From NCBI GenBank assembly GCA_002702705.1, contig PABH01000041.1, positions 1-42,295 on the forward strand: DNA of 42,295 bases. The letters are read 5' to 3'. Each line of letters begins with the position of its first letter. Positions within the stretch are counted from its first letter, which is position 1. Under the pieces are notes generated by a model. That model was given only the letters and a program-made list of their open reading frames with translations, was not told the DNA's origin and searched no databases. Below are positions 1 to 6,577 of this stretch, piece after piece. Source of the stretch: Anaerolineaceae bacterium. GTDB lineage: Bacteria; Chloroflexota; Anaerolineae; Anaerolineales; Anaerolineaceae. A program made the translations under genes and the position numbers.

Positions 1-2
1 TG

Positions 3-869
3 GAACTGTACAAAGATGGGGTGCTGCAAACCAATGATGACCTGACCGATGAAAATGGAGCCGTGCTCTTTACCTTGAATGACGGTGTGTATCAATTTGC
101 AGCCAACCTCTCTGAGACCCGCTTCTGGAGTGAGACCTGCACCATGCCTGGCTGCAATGAACAGGAGATTGTCTTACCTGGTGGGCAGGGAGGTATTCAG
201 GAGACGATGGTCTCGTACGAATACGATGATCTCTACCGTCTGACGGAAGCCAACTATGACAACGGCTTGTACTTCCATTATGAATATGATGCGGTTGGTA
301 ACCGCCTGACCGAGACCACACAAACCAGCAGCACCAGTTATGCCTACGATATCGCCAATCGACCCAACGAAAAATGGGTGACTGATATTACCTATATCCC
401 AACCAATGAAGGCTGGTTATATTTGGCCGCTGTGATGGACTTGTTTTCGAGAAAGATCGTTGGTTGGAGTATGTCAGATTCAATTGATACCGACCTGGTT
501 GAAAATGCGCTTCGTATGGCTTTATATCAAAGAGAACCAGAAGCCGGTTTACTACACCACTCTGATCGTGGCAGCCAATATACAAGTCACCAGATTCGCA
601 AAATATTGGAGGCCAATAAAATCCAAATTAGCATGAGCCGGAAAGGTGAATGTCATGATAACGCAGTGATGGAAAGCTTTTTCGGTTCACTCAAATGTGA
701 ATGGCTTGGTTTCCAAACCTATAAAACACGGGCTGAGGCAAGACAAGATGTTTTCGCCTACATTGAAGGGTTTTATAATAAAATTAGGTTACACTCAACG
801 TTGGGATATTATTCCCCGGATAAGTTCGAGTTTCAGTATTATCAATCTCTTAATTCTGTGTCCATTTAA
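3..869 (+). CDS. Chimeric ORF: RHS/YD-repeat protein fragment fused in frame to the C-terminal half of an IS3-family transposase (5' partial)
   Basis: The reading frame is open from the window edge, so the 5' end is missing. The first ~115 codons encode YD-repeat sequence typical of RHS proteins (YEYDDLYRLTEA, YEYDAVGNRLTE, YAYDIANR). At about base 360 this switches without a frame break to IS3 OrfB sequence beginning PNEKWVTDITYI. Counting from the GTG at 21, the catalytic triad is D122 (TDIT), D182 (HSDRG) and E218 (MESFF), with 35 residues between the second D and the E, the classic DD(35)E. The N-terminal helix-turn-helix and OrfA are absent. I read this as an IS remnant that replaced the end of an RHS gene by deletion or recombination, or as an assembly join. 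A working fusion protein is unlikely. Confidence 0.75.
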   Translation, partial: ELYKDGVLQTNDDLTDENGAVLFTLNDGVYQFAANLSETRFWSETCTMPGCNEQEIVLPGGQGGIQETMVSYEYDDLYRLTEANYDNGLYFHYEYDAVGNRLTETTQTSSTSYAYDIANRPNEKWVTDITYIPTNEGWLYLAAVMDLFSRKIVGWSMSDSIDTDLVENALRMALYQREPEAGLLHHSDRGSQYTSHQIRKILEANKIQISMSRKGECHDNAVMESFFGSLKCEWLGFQTYKTRAEARQDVFAYIEGFYNKIRLHSTLGYYSPDKFEFQYYQSLNSVSI

Positions 870-883
870 TTAGGTCCACTCCA
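363..883 (+). mobile_element. 3' fragment of an IS3-family insertion sequence
   Basis: This fragment holds the DDE part of orfB and the right end of the element. The right terminus probably ends at TCCACTCCA near 883, because the neighbouring minus-strand gene changes character exactly there. The left end, orfA and the first half of orfB are missing, so the element cannot move by itself. The left junction is placed at about 357-366 from the switch from YD-repeat to transposase sequence. No target duplication can be assessed with one end missing. Confidence 0.7.
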
Positions 884-2729
884 CATCAATTGTTAAGATG
901 ATCTTAGTTCCATCCTCTGTTCCATCTGATTTCCAGATATGGAAATCGTTTGAAGAATCATCATAACTTGTAAAAAAAAGTTTATCTTTTGATTTAACGT
1001 ACTCAATAAATTCGAAATTAATGATACCAGTTTCATTATCTTGAACAATCCACTTATGATCAGAAAGTTGATCATAAGACCAAAGTCTATATTTGTTAAA
1101 ATCGTTTTGATCTTGTGATACATAAAAATAGTGCTGGTTGAGATAAATAAATGGAGGATTACCGCGATTATTAGAATCAATAATTATTTCCTGATCATCG
1201 ATGACAGTTTCGAGTTTATTTCCGTTGTTATGAATTCCCCAAAGATGACTATTTCCATTATCATCATTGGCAACAAAGTTTATTTCACCTTCATCTACCG
1301 ATAATCCAATTGGAGTAGCGCTACCTGGGTTTTTATTAATGTCCATCACAAGCTGTGTATTTTCTATGGATCCATCAGTACTCCATAACTCACGGCCATG
1401 AATGAAATCATTGACGCTAAAACACAACCGTTCTCCACAAATGCCATAACTTAATGGCTCCGAGCTGGCTGGTCCAGGTAAGATATCAAGCCAAAGAGCA
1501 GTTCCCTCAGGAGTTCCGTCAGAGCGCCACAATTCAACCCCATGATCTTTATCATATTTTGTAAAATAAAGATTATTTTCTAAAACTTCATACACTCTTT
1601 GTATTGAAGTATTGGAAGTGTTACGTACGAAATTAAGTTCAGTTAATACCACTGTGCCGTTAAGAGTTCCATCAGAAAAACAGATGGAATAATACCTGTC
1701 GCCTTCTAGTTTACATCGCAAAAATATACCTTCTGGCTGATTACCTGTTGACAGATTGATTGAGCCTAATGATTTATCGAAGATATAATCTCCTAATTGA
1801 ATTTTAAATGTTCCCTCAATAGTTCCATCGGTTCTCCAAAGATCATTATTTCCATCTTGGTTAGCGACATTTAGATATAAGAGTTCGTTTCCAATGCCAA
1901 TTATTTGAGGAGACCCATCACCTGATGGATTTAGATCCATAAACAGGCCTACTTCAATTTCACCATCTGTACGCCATAATTCGCTACCATGTTCACCATC
2001 CTTAGCAACAAAATACAAAAATCCATTAAAAACAACAAGTGGATTATTTTGAACGGAAATCTCACTAAAATTGAGTGCGGAAATGGTACCAAATCTCTTA
2101 AGTTCACATAAATCAATATTTTCACAATGAATATAATAGAGGGTATCACCAAATTTTGTGTTAACTGGAAGAGGTTCATCCCTTACCAGAATAGTTGAAA
2201 CTCCATCCGTTTTATAGAGTTTTGTGAATGGAAAACCAGCATTAAAATATAATAAATTATTAACTACACTGAAATTTGATGGATCAGCATAGTCAAGCTG
2301 AAAAACCTGAATAGTTCCTTCGGGGGAACCATCTGTTTTCCAAAGTTGAGAATCATTTACTGTTTGTTCATTACCGTTAAAATATATACTTTCATTAAAT
2401 TCAACAAACTCCACTAATTCGAAATTTACAGAAATAGGTCCCCGAAGATTTTCTTTTACCAAATTTGTACCTTCTGTTGTGCCATCAGTTTTCCACAGGC
2501 CATAGGCTTCCCCCATATCAGCTGAAAAATAAGCAATGTTTCCGTGTTGCATAAAACTTTCAGGGTTAGAACTTTCTGTTCCTGATTTAATATCCTCAAC
2601 CAAATACGCTTTATTAATTAATTTGGTGTCATTTCTTAGAGTTTGAAAAATTGGTTTTGAATGTACTGGATTAGTCAGAGATAACACTAATATAAAAAAA
2701 CCTAATCGCCATTTCCAGAATTTTTTCAT
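870..2729 (-). CDS. Secreted ELWxxDGT-repeat protein, 3' end truncated by IS3
   Basis: The product has 619 residues and begins with a signal peptide (MKKFWKWRLGFFILVLSL, then VHSKP). The start at 2729 is preferred because a GGAG lies six bases upstream and the signal peptide follows; an in-frame start at 2807 would add a non-hydrophobic leader. About eleven repeats of roughly 50-60 residues carry the motif [ED]LW[KR]TDGTxEGT, for example GLWKTDGTTEGT, ELWRSDGTPEGT and HIWKSDGTEDGT; several are degenerate (KLYKTDGV, SICFSDGT, RLWSYDQL). Proteins of this repeat family are exported and thought to fold as beta-propeller-like surface proteins; substrate unknown. The last four residues (VEWT) and the stop lie inside the IS3 terminus, so the native C-terminus is lost. 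A+T content is high. Confidence 0.8.
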   Translation of the reverse strand: MKKFWKWRLGFFILVLSLTNPVHSKPIFQTLRNDTKLINKAYLVEDIKSGTESSNPESFMQHGNIAYFSADMGEAYGLWKTDGTTEGTNLVKENLRGPISVNFELVEFVEFNESIYFNGNEQTVNDSQLWKTDGSPEGTIQVFQLDYADPSNFSVVNNLLYFNAGFPFTKLYKTDGVSTILVRDEPLPVNTKFGDTLYYIHCENIDLCELKRFGTISALNFSEISVQNNPLVVFNGFLYFVAKDGEHGSELWRTDGEIEVGLFMDLNPSGDGSPQIIGIGNELLYLNVANQDGNNDLWRTDGTIEGTFKIQLGDYIFDKSLGSINLSTGNQPEGIFLRCKLEGDRYYSICFSDGTLNGTVVLTELNFVRNTSNTSIQRVYEVLENNLYFTKYDKDHGVELWRSDGTPEGTALWLDILPGPASSEPLSYGICGERLCFSVNDFIHGRELWSTDGSIENTQLVMDINKNPGSATPIGLSVDEGEINFVANDDNGNSHLWGIHNNGNKLETVIDDQEIIIDSNNRGNPPFIYLNQHYFYVSQDQNDFNKYRLWSYDQLSDHKWIVQDNETGIINFEFIEYVKSKDKLFFTSYDDSSNDFHIWKSDGTEDGTKIILTIDVEWT

Positions 2730-2854
2730 TACACACTCCAAAGAAATTGATTTTCTAGGGTTACCCCCTTGCTTGACAATTTTTTCACAGTTTTGGGGAC
2801 AAGTCAACTTAATAAACTGAAAAAGTTTTTAGTAGATCTTTTTTATGAGATATT

Positions 2855-2892
2855 AAATAAAAAACTCAGCGATCTTATAAGTATCGCTGAGT
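2855..2892 (-). terminator. Rho-independent terminator of rsfS
   Basis: A perfect 10-bp stem (ACTCAGCGAT at 2864-2873 with ATCGCTGAGT at 2883-2892) is followed on the minus strand by a run of T residues (plus-strand A-rich 2855-2863). It lies about 30 bases beyond the rsfS stop codon. Confidence 0.85.
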
Positions 2893-2922
2893 AAGAATTG
2901 TCTGAAAATTGGTATTATTTGA

Positions 2923-3267
2923 CTACTGAAGACGAAGCAGAACTTTTCCTTCTTGCCATAGTTCTTCTAATTGGTAATAATCCCGCTGTTCTGGTGAAAA
3001 CAGGTGACAGACTACATCGCCTAAATCCAAAACAACCCAACCGGAATCAGCATCGCCTTCCGGTTGACTTACAATTCTAAATTCCTGCTTTACCTCGTCT
3101 TTTATTTCTTTTGCTAAAGCGTCGAGCATCCGGTTACTTGTTCCAGTGCAAAAAACAAAATAATCTGCAAAGGAAGCTACATCAACAACATCAATCAATA
3201 AAATATCTTCGCCCTTTTTTTCTTCCAATTTATTGACCACAAATCGGGCTATTTCTATATTATCCAG
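2923..3267 (-). CDS. rsfS: Ribosomal silencing factor RsfS (YbeB/Iojap family)
   Basis: RsfS binds uL14 on the large ribosomal subunit and blocks subunit joining when nutrients are short. The core reads EEKKGEDILLIDV, then FADYFVFCTGTSNR, GWVVLDLGDVVCHLF and Y-x-LEELW, which covers the whole domain. The first GTG in the frame (3240) has no ribosome-binding site and would cut off the family's first helix. Extending upstream gives LDNIEIARFV, matching the usual N-terminus, and a strong GAGGTGA lies just before a CTG at 3265-3267. I therefore set the start at CTG, giving 114 residues, which fits the family. A terminator follows. thpR lies upstream on the same strand with a 70-base gap. Confidence 0.9.
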   Translation of the reverse strand: MDNIEIARFVVNKLEEKKGEDILLIDVVDVASFADYFVFCTGTSNRMLDALAKEIKDEVKQEFRIVSQPEGDADSGWVVLDLGDVVCHLFSPEQRDYYQLEELWQEGKVLLRLQ

Positions 3268-3337
3268 ATTTCACCTCTTTAATTATTTAAAAATTGCTAT
3301 TTTTACCGTAAAAAAGTTATACTGAATCATACCATGG

Positions 3338-3901
3338 TTAATCAATAAATCGTATGGCTGTATAAAGCGGTCCTTGGGGGGGTAAAACCGATTTATAAAT
3401 TGTAACCCCTGTGATATTAAACGTGAGCGGTGGAACGGTTGTACTCGTTTTAAGTGTGGAAGAAATTTGTTTTATTTGTTCTTGATTTATCCCACGCTTT
3501 AACCGAGCCAAAGTGATGTGGGTTTTAAAAGGTTTCTGATCTGGTTCAAATCCCTCGGTAATACAGATCGTTTCTATCTTATTGAATGTTATTAATAATT
3601 CATCTTTTGGAAAAACATCGATCCAAATAACATTGGGTCTCGATATGTTTGGAAAAGCACCAAGTGTTGAAAGAGTTACTGTGATTGGTTTAATGGGGTG
3701 AAGATTTTTTTTTATTTTTTCAGATAATAAATCCACTTTTTCAGGAGTTGTCTCTCCCAGAAATTTCAATGTGATATGAAAATTATCCGGATCTACCCAT
3801 TTTAAAACGGACTTAAAAGCAGGCTGCTGCAAAGGTTTCCGAAAGTTTGATATTTCTGTTTTTATTTTTGGAGGTAAGTCAAATGCAATAAATGCCCGCA
3901 T
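3338..3901 (-). CDS. thpR: RNA 2',3'-cyclic phosphodiesterase (LigT/ThpR, 2H phosphoesterase)
   Basis: The enzyme opens 2',3'-cyclic phosphates on RNA ends and can join tRNA half-molecules in vitro. Both catalytic HxTx motifs are present: FHITLKF near residue 42 and THITLAR near residue 127, separated as in the 2H superfamily. The N-terminus MRAFIAFDLP is typical, so I start at ATG 3901; an upstream in-frame TTG at 3913 overlaps the stop of the preceding lipoprotein gene and has no usable spacing to its AGGA. The product is 187 residues, the normal family size. It follows the copper-chaperone lipoprotein gene by only 8 bases, so the two are probably cotranscribed. Confidence 0.9.
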   Translation of the reverse strand: MRAFIAFDLPPKIKTEISNFRKPLQQPAFKSVLKWVDPDNFHITLKFLGETTPEKVDLLSEKIKKNLHPIKPITVTLSTLGAFPNISRPNVIWIDVFPKDELLITFNKIETICITEGFEPDQKPFKTHITLARLKRGINQEQIKQISSTLKTSTTVPPLTFNITGVTIYKSVLPPQGPLYTAIRFID

Positions 3902-3909
3902 TCGCAGTG

Positions 3910-4365
3910 TCAATCCTGTTCTTTTACAGGAACTGTGATGGTAATTGTTCCGGCTTTTTCAAACTGTAATGTCAATTGATATTCATCACCAATATTCAAA
4001 TCATTTAAAAGATTAATGAACATAATATGGTAATCTTTTGGTTTAAATTCAACACTACTTTGGGCTGGTATTTCAACAAAGTCTTGCTGCTGCATCATCA
4101 TTTTGCCATCTTGCATCACACTGAGGTGAACTTCTGTAAATTCTGCAATCGTACTTGATGCACTTAACAAACGATCATTTTCATTTAGTGGGTTGTTGAT
4201 TGTGAAATAAGCAGCGGTATTATTCCCTGATAATGCAGGTCGACTCCAACCGTCTTTAACATTGAGTTCTTTAACGCTATTGCAGGAACTTAATAGTGAT
4301 ATTAACAAACTACTCAAGAAAAATAATCTTAATATTTTTTGTTTTAGTAATGGTTGTTTTTTCAT
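3910..4365 (-). CDS. PCu(A)C-domain copper chaperone lipoprotein
   Basis: The product has 151 residues. It starts MKKQPLLKQKIL, with a hydrophobic stretch ending in LLSSC, a lipobox; the cysteine at about residue 28 would be lipidated. The mature part has the PCu(A)C pattern: EVHLSVMQDGKMMM followed by IPA and later KDYHIMFINL, giving the His/Met ligands for Cu(I). Family members carry copper in the periplasm or outside the membrane, often to cytochrome oxidase; no oxidase gene is visible here. Start chosen at 4365 because GGAGGG precedes it; an upstream in-frame ATG would add a leader without signal features. A candidate promoter lies at 4394-4422. Confidence 0.85.
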   Translation of the reverse strand: MKKQPLLKQKILRLFFLSSLLISLLSSCNSVKELNVKDGWSRPALSGNNTAAYFTINNPLNENDRLLSASSTIAEFTEVHLSVMQDGKMMMQQQDFVEIPAQSSVEFKPKDYHIMFINLLNDLNIGDEYQLTLQFEKAGTITITVPVKEQD

Positions 4366-4393
4366 TTTCCCTCCGAGGATAATAATAAAATTA

Positions 4394-4422
4394 AGTATAT
4401 TTTTTTGAAAGTTTGACCGCAA
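4394..4422 (-). promoter_or_regulatory. Candidate sigma-70 promoter for the PCu(A)C-thpR genes
   Basis: On the minus strand, TTGCGG (4417-4422) is followed after 17 bases by TATACT (4394-4399). Predicted transcription start is near 4387, about 22 bases before the ATG, leaving room for the GGAGGG ribosome-binding site. Confidence 0.5.
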
Positions 4423-4457
4423 GGAATAAAGGTTGTACGAAGAATAATTATGGATAT

Positions 4458-4469
4458 TTCCACGTGGAA
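4458..4469. promoter_or_regulatory. Perfect 12-bp palindrome, possible operator
   Basis: TTCCACGTGGAA is self-complementary across all 12 bases. It sits between the divergent PCu(A)C promoter and the 6S RNA promoter, 36 bases from the nearer -35 box. A dimeric regulator could bind here, but none is identified. Confidence 0.3.
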
Positions 4470-4561
4470 GTGTAATTTTGTATTGGATTCCAAATTTTAC
4501 TTGATGAAAATCTAGGCAATGAAACTATCTAAAATTATCAATTTTGTAAACAATAATTAAT

Positions 4562-4591
4562 CTGTACAACCCATATTTCTTATGGTATAAA
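4562..4591 (+). promoter_or_regulatory. Candidate promoter of the 6S-like RNA
   Basis: CTGTAC (4562-4567) and TATAAA (4586-4591) are separated by 18 bases, with an upstream TGG extending the -10 box. The predicted start at about 4598-4600 coincides with the 5' strand of the RNA's long terminal stem. Confidence 0.5.
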
Positions 4592-4598
4592 ATAATTA

Positions 4599-4778
4599 CC
4601 CTACTATATACGTGATGTCTGCACTACAGGTTTTGAGCCAACACTTTAATTATGGGGTTCAATTACCTCGTGCGTACGCGATAGGCCTGAGCCAAGGCGG
4701 AAACACAGGTGCGACTCCCGAAACCTGCTTTTAGCAGGTTCAAAACTTCGCAGCACACGGTATGGTGGGGGCTTTTTT
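4599..4778 (+). ncRNA. ssrS: Probable 6S RNA (SsrS)
   Basis: This ~180-base stretch lacks a good coding frame and folds like 6S RNA. Its 5' end (CCTACTATATACGTG, near 4600-4615) can pair with its 3' end (CACGGTATGGTGGGG, near 4756-4770) as an imperfect terminal stem. The interior holds CCTGAGCC and a small hairpin AACCTGC-TTTTA-GCAGGTT followed by CAAAA, the arrangement I associate with the 3' side of the 6S central bubble. A T-run (4773-4779) ends it. 6S RNA mimics open promoter DNA and sequesters sigma-70 RNA polymerase in stationary phase. Identification is from structure and short motifs only; another structured RNA is possible. Confidence 0.6.
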
Positions 4779-4806
4779 TAAGGTAAAAAGGAGTGGGGGC
4801 TTTCAC

Positions 4807-4835
4807 TTGACCTATAATTTAAAAGAGACCATAAT
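4807..4835 (+). promoter_or_regulatory. Candidate promoter for the ChbG/YdjC-like gene
   Basis: TTGACC (4807-4812) and CATAAT (4830-4835) are spaced by exactly 17 bases. Predicted start is near 4842, 22 bases before the ATG at 4864. Confidence 0.5.
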
Positions 4836-4863
4836 TCATTTAGATTATGAAACGAGGTGGAGT

Positions 4864-5769
4864 ATGTTGCCAAATCCGGCTTTGAGGCGATTGGGTTATT
4901 CAAATCAAGATCGTGTTGTGATCATCCATGCTGATGATATTGGGATGTGTCAGGCATCTGTTGAAGCGTATGCTGATTTGTTTGCCTGTGGTGGTATTAC
5001 TTCAGGAGCAGTGATGGTGCCATGTTCCTGGTTCCCTGCCGCTGCGGCTTTACAAACTCGTTTTCCCAAGGCGGATTTGGGGGTACACCTCACATTAACT
5101 AGTGAATGGCGATCTTATCGTTGGGGTGCCATTTCTACCCGTGATCCCAAAAGTGGATTATTAGATGATTTAGGATATTTTCCAGCGACCTCACAACAAG
5201 TTCAAACTAATGCAGATCCGGGTTATGTCTTCACAGAAATGGCAGCTCAAGTAAATCGTGCGATTCAGGCTGGAATCAATCCAACACATATTGACACTCA
5301 TATGGGTACCGTTGCTCATCCAAAATTTATGTTAGATTATTTGCATTTAGCAGTTCAGAATAGAATTCCTGCAATGATGTTTCGGATGGATGAAAAGGGA
5401 TGGCTGGAGGCTGGAGTAGACTCCGACACTGCCAAACAAGCATCTTTGCTAATTCAGAGCCTTGAAGCGCAATCTGTACCGTTATTGGATCATTTAAGAT
5501 CGATGCCATTAAAATCGCCAAATGATCGATTTGAGACAGCAAAACAAATTTTTTCCGATTTGCCATCAGGAATCACACATTTTATTATTCATCCATCTAA
5601 AGACAGCCCAGAACTAAGGGCAATCGCTGACGATTGGGCTTGTCGGGTTGAGGATTACGAACTGTTTAAAACCAAACAAATGCAGAATTTTTTGAAATCT
5701 GAAGGTATCCAATTAATTGGGTACCATGCATTGGCGAAAATTATGCCGGAAAAAGTGATTGATTTTTAG
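4864..5769 (+). CDS. ChbG/HpnK (YdjC)-family carbohydrate deacetylase
   Basis: YdjC-family proteins are metal-dependent deacetylases of N-acetylated sugars such as chitooligosaccharides. Key motifs are VVIIHADDIGM (metal Asp pair) near residue 20, DLGVHLTLTSEW near 80, NPTHIDTHMGT (HxD ligand) near 140 and HFIIHPS near 240. The product is 301 residues, a normal length. Start set at 4864: GAGGTGGAG precedes it and the family N-terminus follows soon after, whereas an in-frame start at 4762 would lie inside the structured RNA. There is no sugar-uptake gene beside it, so the true substrate cannot be read from context. The FHA gene follows 59 bases later with its own ribosome-binding site. Confidence 0.85.
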   Translation: MLPNPALRRLGYSNQDRVVIIHADDIGMCQASVEAYADLFACGGITSGAVMVPCSWFPAAAALQTRFPKADLGVHLTLTSEWRSYRWGAISTRDPKSGLLDDLGYFPATSQQVQTNADPGYVFTEMAAQVNRAIQAGINPTHIDTHMGTVAHPKFMLDYLHLAVQNRIPAMMFRMDEKGWLEAGVDSDTAKQASLLIQSLEAQSVPLLDHLRSMPLKSPNDRFETAKQIFSDLPSGITHFIIHPSKDSPELRAIADDWACRVEDYELFKTKQMQNFLKSEGIQLIGYHALAKIMPEKVIDF

Positions 5770-5828
5770 TTGACACAAAGGGTGAAGGTTTGTAAACTTG
5801 AAGAAATGAGAATATCCAGGAGGAGAGC

Positions 5829-6470
5829 ATGACTTATACATACCGTCTGGTAATGAAAACCGGTCCTAATCCGGGACAGATTATCCCGCTTGATAAAACT
5901 GAATATATTCTGGGGAGAGACTTAAACAATGATATTGTCGTAAATGATAGTGAAGTATCTAGGAAACATACTAAGATTTACGTGTTTGGTCAGGGTTTTG
6001 TCGTTGAGGATATGGGATCAACCAATGGTACATTTGTTAATGGGCAACGTATTAACGGCCCACATACATTGATTCCAGGTGAATTAATAGCTCTTGGTGA
6101 TCAAACGACTTTTTTGTTTGAAGTTGCCGAAGTTGATGAAGATGCAACCAGAGTAGCCACACCTCAGATGCAACAAGCTCCACAACCTCAATATCAAGTT
6201 CCGATGCAGCAAACACCTATCCAACAAGCGCCCCCTGTTCGCGCTCAATCCTCACCCAATTATGCGGGAAACGTGCCTGCGCAATCACCGTATGTTGAGC
6301 CGCCCAAGAAAAAAAGACGGGTTGGATTAATCATCTTAATTATTATTTTGCTTATGTTATGTGCCTGTGTGGTCTTTTGGGTTGTTGTAGATCAATTAAA
6401 TTGGTATTGTGATTTATTCCCAGGGATTATGAATGCTATTTTTGGTTCTGGTACCTGTCCAAGTTTCTGA
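5829..6470 (+). CDS. FHA-domain protein with C-terminal membrane anchor
   Basis: The product has 213 residues. Residues 1-100 form a forkhead-associated domain with all core phosphothreonine-binding motifs: ILGRD, VSRKHTKI and STNGTFVNG. A Gln/Pro-rich linker (about 105-155, repeated QQAP/QQTP) follows, then KKKRR and one hydrophobic helix (about 167-190), leaving about 20 residues beyond. This suggests a cytoplasmic sensor of phosphothreonine proteins tethered to the membrane. No Ser/Thr kinase or phosphatase gene is in the window, so the partner is unknown. An AGGAGGAG ribosome-binding site precedes the ATG. A terminator lies 24 bases after the stop, so it ends its transcription unit. Confidence 0.85.
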   Translation: MTYTYRLVMKTGPNPGQIIPLDKTEYILGRDLNNDIVVNDSEVSRKHTKIYVFGQGFVVEDMGSTNGTFVNGQRINGPHTLIPGELIALGDQTTFLFEVAEVDEDATRVATPQMQQAPQPQYQVPMQQTPIQQAPPVRAQSSPNYAGNVPAQSPYVEPPKKKRRVGLIILIIILLMLCACVVFWVVVDQLNWYCDLFPGIMNAIFGSGTCPSF

Positions 6471-6493
6471 TAATCAAGATTTTACCTATAATC

Positions 6494-6525
6494 GACCTCT
6501 GGGTTATACCAGGGGTCTTTTTTTA
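6494..6525 (+). terminator. Rho-independent terminator after the FHA gene
   Basis: GACCTCTGG (6494-6502) pairs with CCAGGGGTC (6509-6517) through one T-G wobble, and a run of T residues follows. Confidence 0.85.
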
Positions 6526-6577
6526 TTGTAGAAAGACCTGTGTGTTGATAAAATAGACCTAAGGAATTGAATTATTT

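Noticed and set aside
3-869. A functional RHS-transposase fusion protein
   Set aside because: The transposase lacks its DNA-binding half and the left IS end, and RHS proteins have no use for a DDE domain; an accidental junction is simpler.
2898-3080. Plus-strand 60-residue reading frame
   Set aside because: It is antisense to rsfS, whose family identity is certain, and partly overlaps the terminator region; no ribosome-binding site.
4762-4863. N-terminal extension of the ChbG/YdjC-like protein
   Set aside because: This stretch includes the 3' strand of the 6S-like RNA stem, its T-run and the gene's own promoter; the family N-terminus and ribosome-binding site fit ATG 4864.
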